Shown here one piece after another: positions 8,963-18,702 of a stretch of 64,000 nucleotides of DNA. Position 1 is the stretch's first letter. Each line of letters starts with the position of its first letter. Origin of the DNA: Dysgonomonas mossii DSM 22836 (GTDB lineage: Bacteria; Bacteroidota; Bacteroidia; Bacteroidales; Dysgonomonadaceae); assembly GCF_000213575.1 (NCBI RefSeq), contig NZ_GL892004.1, positions 1 through 64,000 on the forward strand, given 5' to 3'. A program made the translations under genes and the position numbers. The notes under the pieces are model-generated. The model worked only from the letters and a program-made list of their open reading frames with translations, made no database searches and had not been told where the DNA came from.

Positions 8963-9748
8963 TTACCCCAAATAACCCCTGACAATGCCTCGTGGCGAAC
9001 CTTTAACAAAGTCAACAATCAGTCTCATCTCAGGTGTTTCTTCAAATTCACTCTCAATCTTATTGATAGCATCAGAAAAATTGAATCCCGACTGATAGAT
9101 TACACGGTATATTTCTTGTATTTCATTTATCTTTTCATTGCTGTAAGCATGCCTGCGCAATCCTACAAGATTTACTCCGGAAAAACAAACCGGCTCACGT
9201 CCTGCAATAATATACGGAGGAATATCTTTCCCTAAACGTGTTCCGCCCTGTATCATGGCATGCGCCCCGATACGAGTAAATTGATGCACAAGCGTTCCAC
9301 CGCTCAATATTGCATGGTGCTCTACTTCTACTTCTCCTGCCAGTTGGGTAGCATTACCAAGTATGATGTTGTCATTCAGCACGCAGTCATGTGCAACATG
9401 GCTATATGCCATCAACAAGCAGCTATTACCTACTTTAGTATATCCTTTCGAAGCTGTACCTCTATTTATGGTAACACACTCTCTTATTGTAGTATTATTT
9501 CCTACTATAGCAAGACTTTCCTCTCCTCTGAATTTCAAATCCTGAGGTATTCCGCCTACTACAGCTCCTGGAAATATGCGGCAGTTACTTCCTACTCGGG
9601 CTCCGTTTCTTACATTAGCACCCGACATAACGATAGTGCCATCGCCAACTTCTGTATTTTTGTCAATAAAGGCAAAAGGTTCAATTGTTACATTTTCACC
9701 CAATTTAGCTTCCGGGTGTACATAAGCCTGATTCGATATGTTTGACAT
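8963..9748 (-). CDS. lpxA: UDP-N-acetylglucosamine acyltransferase
   Basis: First enzyme of lipid A synthesis; transfers an R-3-hydroxyacyl chain from ACP to UDP-GlcNAc. The 261 residues begin with a left-handed beta-helix of hexapeptide repeats (about residues 8-190), including SHVAHDC with the catalytic histidine, followed by a helical C-terminal domain starting at GVNLVGLRRHAYS. It is the last gene of the lpxD > lpxC/fabZ > lpxA operon, 10 nt after the fusion gene. Confidence 0.96.
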   Translation of the reverse strand: MSNISNQAYVHPEAKLGENVTIEPFAFIDKNTEVGDGTIVMSGANVRNGARVGSNCRIFPGAVVGGIPQDLKFRGEESLAIVGNNTTIRECVTINRGTASKGYTKVGNSCLLMAYSHVAHDCVLNDNIILGNATQLAGEVEVEHHAILSGGTLVHQFTRIGAHAMIQGGTRLGKDIPPYIIAGREPVCFSGVNLVGLRRHAYSNEKINEIQEIYRVIYQSGFNFSDAINKIESEFEETPEMRLIVDFVKGSPRGIVRGYLG

Positions 9749-9758
9749 AATACTTTAA

Positions 9759-11144
9759 TTATTTATTTTTTACAATTTGCGCAGTAAACTCAGCTTCAGA
9801 AACCAGTTTGTCTCCAATAAAAGTAAACCCTTTCATGTTGGCAATTCCACGACGAATCTCAGACATCATATTTAGTCTGAAAATAAGCGTATCTCCGGGC
9901 ACTACTTTGCTTCTGAATTTCACATTATCTATTTTCAGAAAGTAGGTAGAATATCTTTCCGGCTCATCAATCTGAGAAAGAACCAACAATCCTCCCACCT
10001 GTGCCATTGCTTCTACCTGCAATACTCCCGGCATAACCGGTTCTTGAGGGAAGTGCCCTTGAAAGTAGGGTTCGTTTGTTGTAATATTTTTTATACCTAC
10101 AATATGTTTTTGCCCTACCTCAATCACTTTATCCACCATCAAAAAAGGATACCTGTGAGGCAATAGCTCTTTAATTCTGTTTATATCAAACACTGCCGGT
10201 TTATTAGGCTCATATACAGGTGGCTGAACTTCATTCAGCTTAATCTGTTTGCGAACTAAACGTGCCAGCTTATTATTGATCTTATGTCCCGGACGAGTAG
10301 CAATAATTCTACCTCTGATAGGTTTTCCTATCAAGGCCATATCTCCTATTATATCCAATAGTTTGTGGCGAGCGGGCTCATTCGGATACATTATTTGCTT
10401 GTTATTCAAATACCCAAGCTCTGTAGCATCTTTATATGGTACACCAAGCAAATCAGCTAAACTGTCAAGATCTTGCTGAGATATTTGGCGTTCATAAATA
10501 ACGATTGCATTATCTAGGTCTCCACCTTTTATCAATCCGGCTTCAAGCAGCTTTTGTATTTCACGCACAAAAACAAAAGTTCTCGCATTGGCTATTTCTT
10601 TAGGAAAATCAGCAAGATTTTCGAGAGTAGCCGATTGGTTCGGAATATATTTAGATTCGAATTCAATAAACGAGTTGATGCAAAAACGATCGTCAGGCAA
10701 TAGAGTCAGTTTAGAGCCGGTTTCCTCATCCACCACTTCCATCTTGCTGCGGACAACAAAATAATCTCTTTCCTCTGTTTGCTCTTCGGTTCCCACTCCG
10801 AATATTCCCTGTACATATTGTATCGAACTCCCATCCAATATCGGAAACTCAGGTGCATTCACTTCAATAAGACAGTTATCTATCTTGAGAGCATACAAAG
10901 CAGCCATAGCATGCTCTATAGTACTCACCTGCACATTATCCTTTATAAGAACAGTACCACGCTGCGTATTTCCTACATTTTCGGCAACTGCATCAATTAT
11001 AGGCTGACCTTCCAGGTCTACTCTTTTTATTTTATATCCGTGATTGTCCGGGGCAGGATTAAATGTTATGGTTATAGGTAATCCTGTATGCAGCCCTTTT
11101 CCTTGCAATGTAAAACTGCCTTTCAGAGTGTGCTGTTTGCTCAT
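9759..11144 (-). CDS. lpxC/fabZ: Bifunctional LpxC deacetylase / FabZ dehydratase
   Basis: A 461-residue fusion characteristic of Bacteroidota. Residues about 1-300 are LpxC, the zinc amidase that commits UDP-acyl-GlcNAc to lipid A: the zinc histidine is in STIEHAMAAL, with a second zinc site in HKLLDIIGDMALIG and the active-site histidine in RPGHKINN. Residues about 310-461 are FabZ, the 3-hydroxyacyl-ACP dehydratase: HRYPFLMVDKV carries the catalytic His and GHFPQEPVMPGVLQVEAMAQ the catalytic Glu. The fusion joins two enzymes competing for 3-hydroxyacyl-ACP flux. It sits 14 nt after lpxD and 10 nt before lpxA. Confidence 0.97.
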   Translation of the reverse strand: MSKQHTLKGSFTLQGKGLHTGLPITITFNPAPDNHGYKIKRVDLEGQPIIDAVAENVGNTQRGTVLIKDNVQVSTIEHAMAALYALKIDNCLIEVNAPEFPILDGSSIQYVQGIFGVGTEEQTEERDYFVVRSKMEVVDEETGSKLTLLPDDRFCINSFIEFESKYIPNQSATLENLADFPKEIANARTFVFVREIQKLLEAGLIKGGDLDNAIVIYERQISQQDLDSLADLLGVPYKDATELGYLNNKQIMYPNEPARHKLLDIIGDMALIGKPIRGRIIATRPGHKINNKLARLVRKQIKLNEVQPPVYEPNKPAVFDINRIKELLPHRYPFLMVDKVIEVGQKHIVGIKNITTNEPYFQGHFPQEPVMPGVLQVEAMAQVGGLLVLSQIDEPERYSTYFLKIDNVKFRSKVVPGDTLIFRLNMMSEIRRGIANMKGFTFIGDKLVSEAEFTAQIVKNK

Positions 11145-11158
11145 TTTTTTAAAATATA

Positions 11159-12205
11159 TTATTCATGTTTATTTGCTTTCAATGCATCAATCTCCTTTTG
11201 TAACTGGGCTAACTGCCTGTACATTTCAGGTAATTTAGGAAATATGATACTTGATCTGAAGAAATCTTTCACTGGTACTGCCGGAGACCCAAGTATTTTT
11301 GCTTCGGGTGCAATATTGCTTATTATACCGGACTGAGCTCCTATATTCGCATTATCACCAATGGTAATATGTCCGCCCAATCCTACCTGTCCGCCAAACA
11401 TACAATGCTTGCCGACTTTAGTAGAGCCGGATATGCCGACCTGAGCCGCCATTACTGTATTTTCTCCGACTTCGACATTATGTGCAATCTGAATCAGGTT
11501 ATCTAATTTAACCCCTTTATGTATAACAGTCGCATCCATCACGGCGCGATCGATAGTTGTATTTGCTCCTATTTCCACATCATCCTCAATACGTACAATA
11601 CCCATCTGAGGAATTTTTTTATAAATCTCACCTTCGGGTGCAAAACCAAAGCCATCGCTTCCGATAACCGCACCACTGTGTATGATACAATTATTACCGA
11701 TAATACATCCTTGATATATTTTCACTCCGGGATAGATGATTGTATTATCCCCGATTGTAACATTGTCTCCAATATAAGATTGTGGATATATCTGAGAATT
11801 ATTGCCCACTACCGCACCTTCTGCAATATATGAGAATGCTCCCACATATACATTTTCGCCAAGCTTAGCAGTATCTGCAACAAAAGACATTGCTTCTATT
11901 CCTTTTTTCTGAGGTTTCATTTTCTCTACCATATCCAATAATATGGCAAGAGCTGCATAGGCATTAAAACAACGCACCAGCGTTGCCTTTATCGGGCGTT
12001 CTGCTACAAAATCATTATTCACCAATACAATACTGGCGTCTGTTGTATATATGTAATGGGTATATTTGGGATTTGCTAAAAATGTCAACGTCCCGGGTTT
12101 ACCGTCTTCTATACGTGAAAAATTATTCACTTCAACTGAAGAATCCCCTTCAATAGTTCCATTTAAGACTGTCGCAATCTGCTTTGCAGTGAAGGATATT
12201 TGCAT
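11159..12205 (-). CDS. lpxD: UDP-3-O-acylglucosamine N-acyltransferase
   Basis: Third lipid A enzyme; adds the N-linked 3-hydroxyacyl chain. The 348-residue protein has the N-terminal uridine-binding domain (about 1-100), a beta-helix of hexapeptide repeats (about 105-305) containing the [19 protein letters not shown] block, the [10 protein letters not shown] segment with the catalytic histidine, and a C-terminal helix ending in a predicted coiled stretch ([17 protein letters not shown]). It is the first gene of the lpx operon. Confidence 0.96.
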   Translation of the reverse strand: MQISFTAKQIATVLNGTIEGDSSVEVNNFSRIEDGKPGTLTFLANPKYTHYIYTTDASIVLVNNDFVAERPIKATLVRCFNAYAALAILLDMVEKMKPQKKGIEAMSFVADTAKLGENVYVGAFSYIAEGAVVGNNSQIYPQSYIGDNVTIGDNTIIYPGVKIYQGCIIGNNCIIHSGAVIGSDGFGFAPEGEIYKKIPQMGIVRIEDDVEIGANTTIDRAVMDATVIHKGVKLDNLIQIAHNVEVGENTVMAAQVGISGSTKVGKHCMFGGQVGLGGHITIGDNANIGAQSGIISNIAPEAKILGSPAVPVKDFFRSSIIFPKLPEMYRQLAQLQKEIDALKANKHE

Positions 12206-12322
12206 AAAAATAGACTAAAAAATATTTGGCACCCCTTATTAAGGGTGCGAAATAACTAATAATTTTCCAAATATATTACTTTTATGCTAAAAAAACGGCT
12301 GATCAAAGCGAAATATTATTAA

Positions 12323-12793
12323 TTATTCTATCTTTCCGTAAAAAGAGATTGGTTGTCTATTATTTTCATTCACGACTAAAGTAGCATATCCCGTGTCTCC
12401 GATAGAGAGGCTGAGAGTGTATTTGCGTGGAGTATCTTTTGTGGTTATAGACACATCCCACATTCCTTTTTTGTTTTTTGTTATAGAATAGTCAAATTCT
12501 TCACTTGTAAATTTTATTCCTCCATCTGTTGGAGAAATCGGAGCAGTGTATGCTCTGCCGAAATAAGGCAGATAAGAATCTATAGTATCCTTTGAAACTT
12601 TGAGGGAGTAAGAGTAATTCAAACTTATTGATTTCCCATTCATCGGCAAAGCCGTTTGAGGGACAAAAGTATAATTTGCTGATTCTATTTTTTCAGTCAG
12701 TTTAGAAACGGCCTCCTCTTTAGTCAGGCTGTCTCCCGCTTTACAACTAAACCCTAAAATGATGATAGCAGTCAGTACAAGTATTGTTCTCAT
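12323..12793 (-). CDS. DUF4251 lipoprotein
   Basis: A 156-residue lipoprotein of the Bacteroidales DUF4251 family, function unknown. The ATG at 12793 is preferred over an in-frame ATG at 12808 because it starts a clean lipoprotein signal (MRTILVLTAIIILGFSC), with the lipobox cysteine at residue 17. The mature part is mostly beta strand (for example ISLNYSYSLKV, FDYSITKN, MWDVSITTKD) and ends with QPISFYGKIE, typical of the family. It is flanked by a 117-nt gap before lpxD and about 96 nt after the LtaS-like gene and may be monocistronic. Confidence 0.78.
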   Translation of the reverse strand: MRTILVLTAIIILGFSCKAGDSLTKEEAVSKLTEKIESANYTFVPQTALPMNGKSISLNYSYSLKVSKDTIDSYLPYFGRAYTAPISPTDGGIKFTSEEFDYSITKNKKGMWDVSITTKDTPRKYTLSLSIGDTGYATLVVNENNRQPISFYGKIE

Positions 12794-12889
12794 GTTAAAG
12801 CCCTCCATTTTGTTTTATAATAAATAACGCTTGGACACAAAACATTGTTTAAACATTTCAGTATAAACACACTAAAAAAACAAGAACTT

Positions 12890-14713
12890 CTATCTATTAC
12901 CCAAATCAAGATACATCATCTGAAAAAATGATTTGGCTTTTTTCTCCATATCAGCCACATCGCCTTTGTGATGGATAATACTTTGCTTATCATTATCGTA
13001 AGTTACCATTCTCGTAGAATCTGTCATGCTAAAGCCATTGACATAAGAATAGAATGCAAACTTATTACCTTCGGGATTCATGATGTTTTTACTGAACCTA
13101 AAGTCATCATGCTTCAAGTTTAGCTGGGACAGCAAAGTTGCAGCTATGTCGTTTTGCGAAGCATAAGATGATACTGTTACCGGCTGTTTTATAGTGCCTC
13201 CTATCCATATAAGAGGAATACGAAAACGCTCCGGATCACTATTACTCAAACCTTTGGGATACGACTGCATTGCATGATCGGCAACAAACAGAATCAAGGT
13301 ATTATCCCACTGCTTTGTCTTTTTCAATTGTTCTACGAAATTCCCCAGACACTCATCGGTATAGTGTACTGCATCAAGAAACGGTTCTTTAAACCCAGCT
13401 CGGGGCACATCGAATGGCTCATGGCTACTAAGGGTAAGCACAACTTTGACATAAGGTTCACTTTGCTCTTTTGAGAGTAGATCTTCGTGCAGCCTGTTAA
13501 TCAAAAACTTATCAGGAACTCCCCATTTGGTAAGGCGCTCGCTCAAAGGAAATTTTTTATCAGAGACAATGTCTTTTATTCCGCATGCTCCTACAAAATA
13601 AGAGCGCATATTAGCGAAATCAGCATCACCGCCATAATAAAAAGAGAGATTATTATAGCCTGCATCTTTCAATGTTTTGGGAATAGTAGCTAATGTTCCT
13701 GTCTTTTGCGGATATTTCATTATAGCCACAGTAGGGTGTGCGGGATACCCACTTAGGATAGAAACAAGTCCCCGATCGGTGCGAAAGCTGTTTGCATAGA
13801 AGTTTTTGAAGAACACGCCTTCCTTCGCATAGCGACTCATATTAGGAGCCACAACAGAATCTAAAGCCACATTAGCAGAAAAACTCTCGAGAATAAACAA
13901 TATGATATTAGGCCTATCTGTTTTCAATAGATTAGGAACACTATCACTTTTAGGCTGAAAGTTTAGTTGAGCAAATACCTTTTCAGCCTCTTTTTTATCA
14001 TAAAATTGATATTGCGAAGCAAAATTATCAGATTTAAAGAACGACGACATCAGGTTGAATTCGGGATTGATAGCCGCATGATTAAAGAACATATTATCGC
14101 TATAGTACACCTTACCTATATTCATCGTAGAAACTGTGACCCCACCCCTGATAGGAAGAAAGAGTGCTGCCAGCAGAACCACCAGCACAATACAAGATTT
14201 AGCGATACTCTTTGGAACCGTAAAATTAAGTATTTGCCTCCTTATAATATAAATATACCCTAGGTAAGATACTACAAAGTACACAGCCATACCCAGTATG
14301 CCAAATACGAAGTCGAGAACAGAGGCACTTGCAAAAGTTTCTTTTGGCTTTTTCAGATAAAGAAAAACCGTAGAGTCGAAGTGAAATCCCCAATATGGAT
14401 ATACAACAAGGTCGACAACGGTGATTATTGCTATCAACAATAATATAATCCCAAAATAAATATTGTATGTCCGTGCTATAAATTTAGGTTTAATCCAAAT
14501 AGAAGCAATAAGTATAAGAACCGGAAGCACTGTGAGGTATCCACTCATCGACAAATCGAGAGGTAAACCATTATATAGTATGTCAAGCATATCTTTTGCC
14601 GAAACACCTCCACCCAAAGAGGCATGGATAAAAGCAAATAGAATTTTGCCGATAAGGAATAGAAAAACGAAATAGAAAAAAACAGTAAAATATAGGATTA
14701 TTCTTTGCTTCAT
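12890..14713 (-). CDS. LtaS/EptA-like membrane phosphotransferase (sulfatase fold)
   Basis: A 607-residue inner-membrane enzyme of the alkaline phosphatase/sulfatase superfamily. Five hydrophobic segments lie in the first 195 residues; a periplasmic sulfatase-type domain runs from about 265 to the end. Visible active-site parts are NIILFILESFSAN (metal Glu), NSFRTDRGL with the probable nucleophilic Thr, SSHEPFDV, and ILFVADHAM with the Asp-His metal pair. Relatives transfer glycerol phosphate or phosphoethanolamine to envelope glycans or lipids. Bacteroidales make no classical lipoteichoic acid, so phosphoethanolamine transfer or another head-group transfer is more likely; this is inference. 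Confidence 0.82.
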   Translation of the reverse strand: MKQRIILYFTVFFYFVFLFLIGKILFAFIHASLGGGVSAKDMLDILYNGLPLDLSMSGYLTVLPVLILIASIWIKPKFIARTYNIYFGIILLLIAIITVVDLVVYPYWGFHFDSTVFLYLKKPKETFASASVLDFVFGILGMAVYFVVSYLGYIYIIRRQILNFTVPKSIAKSCIVLVVLLAALFLPIRGGVTVSTMNIGKVYYSDNMFFNHAAINPEFNLMSSFFKSDNFASQYQFYDKKEAEKVFAQLNFQPKSDSVPNLLKTDRPNIILFILESFSANVALDSVVAPNMSRYAKEGVFFKNFYANSFRTDRGLVSILSGYPAHPTVAIMKYPQKTGTLATIPKTLKDAGYNNLSFYYGGDADFANMRSYFVGACGIKDIVSDKKFPLSERLTKWGVPDKFLINRLHEDLLSKEQSEPYVKVVLTLSSHEPFDVPRAGFKEPFLDAVHYTDECLGNFVEQLKKTKQWDNTLILFVADHAMQSYPKGLSNSDPERFRIPLIWIGGTIKQPVTVSSYASQNDIAATLLSQLNLKHDDFRFSKNIMNPEGNKFAFYSYVNGFSMTDSTRMVTYDNDKQSIIHHKGDVADMEKKAKSFFQMMYLDLGNR

Positions 14714-14739
14714 TTGGATCTAAAAGATTGGATGAGGCA

Positions 14740-14747
14740 CAAAGATA
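14740..14747 (-). promoter_or_regulatory. Probable -7 element for the LtaS/EptA-like gene
   Basis: Minus-strand TATCTTTG, an exact TANNTTTG, lies 26 nt upstream of the ATG at 14713. No good -33 TTTG is seen, because the upstream side is an A/T run. Confidence 0.45.
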
Positions 14748-14846
14748 ATTTATCTAAAAAAAAAGTCATAGTAATTTATGGAAATTCAACATCTGTTATC
14801 TCTATTAAGTAAAAATAGATGTTTAACCTCTTAAAGAATAAATATT

Positions 14847-15479
14847 ATGGCTAACATAGATACTACAGGTAAGAGCGAAACTAAAAAAGGCAAACCTGAA
14901 CGCAAGATATTAAGAGTAGACTTTACTCCGATGGTAGACATGAATCTTTTATTGATTACATTCTTCATGTTTTGCACAACATTAAGCATTCCTCAAATAA
15001 TGGATGTAGCTATGCCAACAGATAAGGGGGAACAACCGGTGCCCGACTCAAAATCTGTAACAGTAATTTTGGGAGAAAATGATAAGGTTTACTATTATGA
15101 AGGCTTAGCAAATTATGAAGATTATACATCATTGAAAGAAACAAACACTCTTGGTTTACGCAATATGTTGCTAACCCGAAACAATGCAAACATGTCTAAG
15201 ATAAAAGAATTGAGACAAAAACGTTATAAAAAGCAAATCACTGAAAAGGAATTTAAAGAGATGTCTAGCAATATTAAAAAATCAAAGGACGGACTTATTG
15301 TTTTGATAAAGCCAACAGAAAAATCCAATTATAAAAATTTGGTAGACGCTCTCGATGAAATGCAAATATGCGGTGTTGGGAAATACACAATTGTAGATGT
15401 TGAAGATGGCGACAAGGTACTGATGGAAAACCTGAAAACAAAGGGTAAATTAACCGCCATGGCCGACAGACCTGAATAA
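14847..15479 (+). CDS. ExbD/TolR-type biopolymer transport protein (unpaired)
   Basis: A 210-residue single-pass protein of the ExbD/TolR family, which with ExbB/TolQ forms a proton-driven motor energising TonB or Tol. The membrane helix is at about residues 28-50 and carries the essential proton-path Asp in FTPMVDMNLLLITFF. A long periplasmic domain follows, more extended than that of the paired ExbD at 22633 (139 residues), with a charged helical middle (about 110-145). It stands alone, divergent from the LtaS-like gene and followed by a terminator, with no exbB beside it; it may work with the ExbB at 23084. Confidence 0.88.
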   Translation: MANIDTTGKSETKKGKPERKILRVDFTPMVDMNLLLITFFMFCTTLSIPQIMDVAMPTDKGEQPVPDSKSVTVILGENDKVYYYEGLANYEDYTSLKETNTLGLRNMLLTRNNANMSKIKELRQKRYKKQITEKEFKEMSSNIKKSKDGLIVLIKPTEKSNYKNLVDALDEMQICGVGKYTIVDVEDGDKVLMENLKTKGKLTAMADRPE

Positions 15480-15512
15480 TTCTTCCTTACACATATATAT
15501 AATATCAGTATG

Positions 15513-15545
15513 GGGTTGCAGTAAATAGCTGCAACCTCTTTTTTC
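15513..15545 (+). terminator. Intrinsic terminator after the lone exbD
   Basis: GGTTGCAG (15514-15521) and CTGCAACC (15529-15536) pair with a 7-nt loop, followed by TCTTTTTT. It sits 34 nt past the stop. Confidence 0.85.
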
Positions 15546-15700
15546 AGAAAAAGCAGATGTTAGAAAAGGAAAAAAGTACTTGCTAATATTTTTTCAAACA
15601 TATTGCTTGTGTTAATATCTTTTGTACCTTTATCTCAAAGAGAGCAGCCATTCTCTAATAGCCTTTTGATACCAATAATGAATACAAAAAATAGACTTAG

Positions 15701-16516
15701 ATGAAATATTTGTTTTTTACATTATCTACAATTTTAATCTTCACATCATGTAGTTCTACATTTTTCTACTCTACCCTAAATACGCCTAACGAATATGTTG
15801 AAAAAGTAGATAATGGAGATTTTCTTTTAGAAACGGATAGTCTATGGATTGCTTATTGTTTTAAGGGACAGGATGGGCCGGTACAAATTACGGTGTTCAA
15901 TAAATCTGATAAGCCATTATATGTAGACTGGGGAAAATCTGCCCTTATCATAGATAATGTAGCGACAACATATTCGGGAGAAGAAATTAGTTATTCGGGA
16001 GATTGGGATAGTGCTATCAACAGCAACTCATCCTCATGGGGCACCTTTAGTGGAGCTGCATCGCTTCCAAAGAGTGTGAGTTTTGTTCCTCCACAGACCA
16101 TGGTAAGTGAAATACCTTTGATCTTAAGCCCCAAGTTTGATCATATAAATAAGAAAAGTTATAAGAATGCGACAATGGGAGGGCAAGGTGATGTCGCTTT
16201 AAAAATCAGAAGACGAGACTTTGATCAAACCGATACTCCATTGGCTTTTAAAAGTTATCTGACAATTTATTCTCAACCCGATAAACCAATGGTTTTTGAA
16301 CAAGACTTCTATTTATCGAGCCTCATAAGAACAGAAGCAAAACCTTCTGAGATGTTTAATCAATTACTAGATCGCGGAGATCTATTCTATGTAGAAAAAC
16401 CCGCCAATAATGATGCCTTATATACAACATTAGGAATTATAGGTGGAGCCGGACTAATAGTGGTTGGTGTCATGTATGGCGAACCGGAGAAAACCACCTA
16501 CTATGATGACTATTAA
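15701..16516 (+). CDS. Unknown lipoprotein
   Basis: A 271-residue protein I do not recognise. It begins with a lipoprotein signal (MKYLFFTLSTILIFTSC, cysteine at residue 17), so it should be membrane-anchored outside the cytoplasm. The mature part is rich in beta strands and aromatic residues. Near the C-terminus (about residues 247-259) is a short hydrophobic stretch (LGIIGGAGLIVVGVMYG) followed by an acidic/tyrosine tail. It has its own upstream gap of about 220 nt and faces the end of the GT39-like gene, 6 nt away. No function can be inferred. Confidence 0.72.
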   Translation: MKYLFFTLSTILIFTSCSSTFFYSTLNTPNEYVEKVDNGDFLLETDSLWIAYCFKGQDGPVQITVFNKSDKPLYVDWGKSALIIDNVATTYSGEEISYSGDWDSAINSNSSSWGTFSGAASLPKSVSFVPPQTMVSEIPLILSPKFDHINKKSYKNATMGGQGDVALKIRRRDFDQTDTPLAFKSYLTIYSQPDKPMVFEQDFYLSSLIRTEAKPSEMFNQLLDRGDLFYVEKPANNDALYTTLGIIGGAGLIVVGVMYGEPEKTTYYDDY

Positions 16517-16522
16517 CCTAAT

Positions 16523-18013
16523 CTATCTCAGTTTTAGCTTATAAAGATAAGAATCCAGAGCCTGTATGCTATCCGAGAAGATATAGCGTTCTGATAGCTG
16601 ATATTGATATTTCCTAAAGTCCGCACTAATTTCTTTGGGCTCATGGTGCACCAATATAAAATTGCGAAGAGGAATAGAATCTATTTCTTGAAATACAAAA
16701 GGGCTGAAATCATTATCAACAGCTCTATTCAAGATATAAAAATGATTGTTGGGAACAATAATCTGCAACCTTGGCATTACCGAGTAAGAAGAATCAGCGG
16801 CGAGAAGAATCGACTTTTCTCCATTGCTGGCAGTAAACTCACGTATTTTATGATATAAAGATTCTGTTTCGTTGTAATATTTCACCCCTGAATATATGCG
16901 AACTCCCCCCACAAAAACCATTAACACAAAGAATACATTTGTTAACCTTCTATAAGCCGGATACTCGTATGCCTTGGCAAGAATAAAAGCCAAGCTTAAA
17001 ACGAAAAGCCCAAAAGAACATGTCATATAACGGCTTGCCAGTATTGGAACATATAGTATTGAAATCAAAGCCGCGATTAAAACAGGAAAAAGAAATACAA
17101 GAAAAGAGATGACCGCCAGATAAGTCTTTTTATCTCTGTCTTTAATCCCCGAACGCAAAACTTTGAGTGTTATTATCAATTGAATACTCATCACAATAAT
17201 GAGTCCTATCATCATCTGTATTTTAGAAAAATCGGCAAATGGCCTCCAAATCTCTTTAGGAGAATAAAAATAATAGATGTTCAAGAACAGATCGTTTAAT
17301 GTCAGCGGTTTTATCCAATACTCGTTAGCTACATCTGAAAACTGCCATATCAGTTGTAAGAGCCAAGGGGCATACAAAGCAGAGAATATTATACCACAGT
17401 AAATCAAACGCCTCCACTCCTTCTTTCCCTGTACTAAAAATATAAGCAGGAAAATATAAATACCTACAACACTCAGTAGTCCATAGTTATGTAAATAAGC
17501 GGCACAAAGTCCGGTTACCAGAAACAACACCCAATTTCGGAAATAACCTTCTGAGTAAATCTTATAGCCACAAATAGCACAAGCCAATACAAAAAACATA
17601 GTCCACGAGTACATCCGTATATCTGTTATCAAGTATTGTGTAACGGGAAACATAATGAGGAGGGAGATAAATATAAGTGCTACTCTATCTCCAAACAGTT
17701 TCCTTATTGGAAAGTATCCCAGTAAGAATGTAGCAAATATGCCCAATGCGGAAAAGAGCCTTAATGAAAAAATTGTATCTCCGAAGATCGAACTGAATGC
17801 TTTGAGTCCCCAATAATAGAGGGGCGGATGAACATCTTCTGCGGTAATTTTTGCTATATCGAAGTATGACGATTTTACCATAAACATGGAGTATGCATCA
17901 TCATAAGGTATAGCTAAGTCGGCAAAGTCGAGGTAAGTAAACAGGCTAATCCCTATCGCGAAAAGCAGGATATAAGCATAAGAAACTTTCCGATTTTTAT
18001 TTCTAAATTTCAT
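16523..18013 (-). CDS. GT39-like polyprenyl-linked glycosyltransferase, membrane
   Basis: A 496-residue polytopic protein with about 11 hydrophobic segments and the hallmarks of GT-C transferases (PMT/ArnT type). The first periplasmic loop holds the acidic catalytic site (AIPYDDAYSMFM, then DVHPPLYYWGLKAF, residues about 35-75), and a C-terminal periplasmic part follows from about 385. Such enzymes move a sugar from a polyprenyl-phosphate donor to a protein, lipid A or glycan outside the membrane. Donor and acceptor are unknown. It is 7 nt downstream of gldD and likely co-transcribed with it. Confidence 0.82.
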   Translation of the reverse strand: MKFRNKNRKVSYAYILLFAIGISLFTYLDFADLAIPYDDAYSMFMVKSSYFDIAKITAEDVHPPLYYWGLKAFSSIFGDTIFSLRLFSALGIFATFLLGYFPIRKLFGDRVALIFISLLIMFPVTQYLITDIRMYSWTMFFVLACAICGYKIYSEGYFRNWVLFLVTGLCAAYLHNYGLLSVVGIYIFLLIFLVQGKKEWRRLIYCGIIFSALYAPWLLQLIWQFSDVANEYWIKPLTLNDLFLNIYYFYSPKEIWRPFADFSKIQMMIGLIIVMSIQLIITLKVLRSGIKDRDKKTYLAVISFLVFLFPVLIAALISILYVPILASRYMTCSFGLFVLSLAFILAKAYEYPAYRRLTNVFFVLMVFVGGVRIYSGVKYYNETESLYHKIREFTASNGEKSILLAADSSYSVMPRLQIIVPNNHFYILNRAVDNDFSPFVFQEIDSIPLRNFILVHHEPKEISADFRKYQYQLSERYIFSDSIQALDSYLYKLKLR

Positions 18014-18020
18014 TACCGTA

Positions 18021-18584
18021 CTACCATTGCAGCGACTCCATCATGCGAACAATATCATCACGCAAAAAAGCAACGACAGGAGCGATTGAGTCAGATTTTA
18101 CAACATCGTCAAAATATAACGCACCTCTCATAAATCTTGAAGAGCTATTGGTTACGTAAAATTGGACAGGAGATGCAACAGAGCCCTTTATATCATATAT
18201 CAAGCCTGACAAATGTTTTAGTGAATCAGAAAATTGTGTTTGGGATATACTCTCCGCTTTCACCGCATGGCTATATGCCAATTGATGACTATCGTCAAGC
18301 ATCTTGGATAATTCTTTATTATTGGTGGGAATATAGGTACAATAAATTTTTGCCTTGTATGTGGGATAATAAATATTGAACCAAACCTCATTTTTAACTT
18401 CGGGATTCAAGTATTCTATTTTTGCAAGTGAGGAGTATAGAAAAGAAAAACCGGAACCTTGCAGTCTAACAGTGTCAGCCACTACCTTTTCTATACGGGC
18501 ATACCCGATAGGTTTAGGCGTATATTCGCTACAGGAAATTAAAGCAAATGCACAGGCAAAAAAAAGAATACTAAATATTTTCAT
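18021..18584 (-). CDS. gldD: Gliding-motility lipoprotein GldD
   Basis: A 187-residue lipoprotein of the GldD family, required for gliding and type IX secretion in Flavobacterium but also kept in non-gliding Bacteroidota. The signal peptide ends in ALISC (Cys18), followed directly by the family signature YTPKPIGYARI. It stands next to ssb, as in the common mutY-ssb-gldE-gldD order, but gldE is missing and mutY is 17 kb away. Whether the organism glides cannot be said from one gene. Confidence 0.88.
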   Translation of the reverse strand: MKIFSILFFACAFALISCSEYTPKPIGYARIEKVVADTVRLQGSGFSFLYSSLAKIEYLNPEVKNEVWFNIYYPTYKAKIYCTYIPTNNKELSKMLDDSHQLAYSHAVKAESISQTQFSDSLKHLSGLIYDIKGSVASPVQFYVTNSSSRFMRGALYFDDVVKSDSIAPVVAFLRDDIVRMMESLQW

Positions 18585-18598
18585 CGTAACAATACAAA

Positions 18599-18643
18599 GA
18601 ACAGATTAATCAAACAGTGGCTACTATTTTATTTAATCTGTTC
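18599..18643. repeat. Inverted repeat between ssb and gldD
   Basis: GAACAGATTAA (18599-18609) and TTAATCTGTTC (18633-18643) form a perfect 11-bp stem with a 23-nt loop. On the minus strand it follows ssb by about 60 nt and precedes gldD by 15 nt, with only a weak T-rich tail (TTTGTATTG). It may end ssb transcription or be a structure in the gldD leader. It lies where gldE is found in relatives. Confidence 0.55.
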
Positions 18644-18702
18644 AGTTTTATATTTATTCTATACACTTCCTCTAAGGAAGTATTATAATATTTTTGTATA
18701 AA

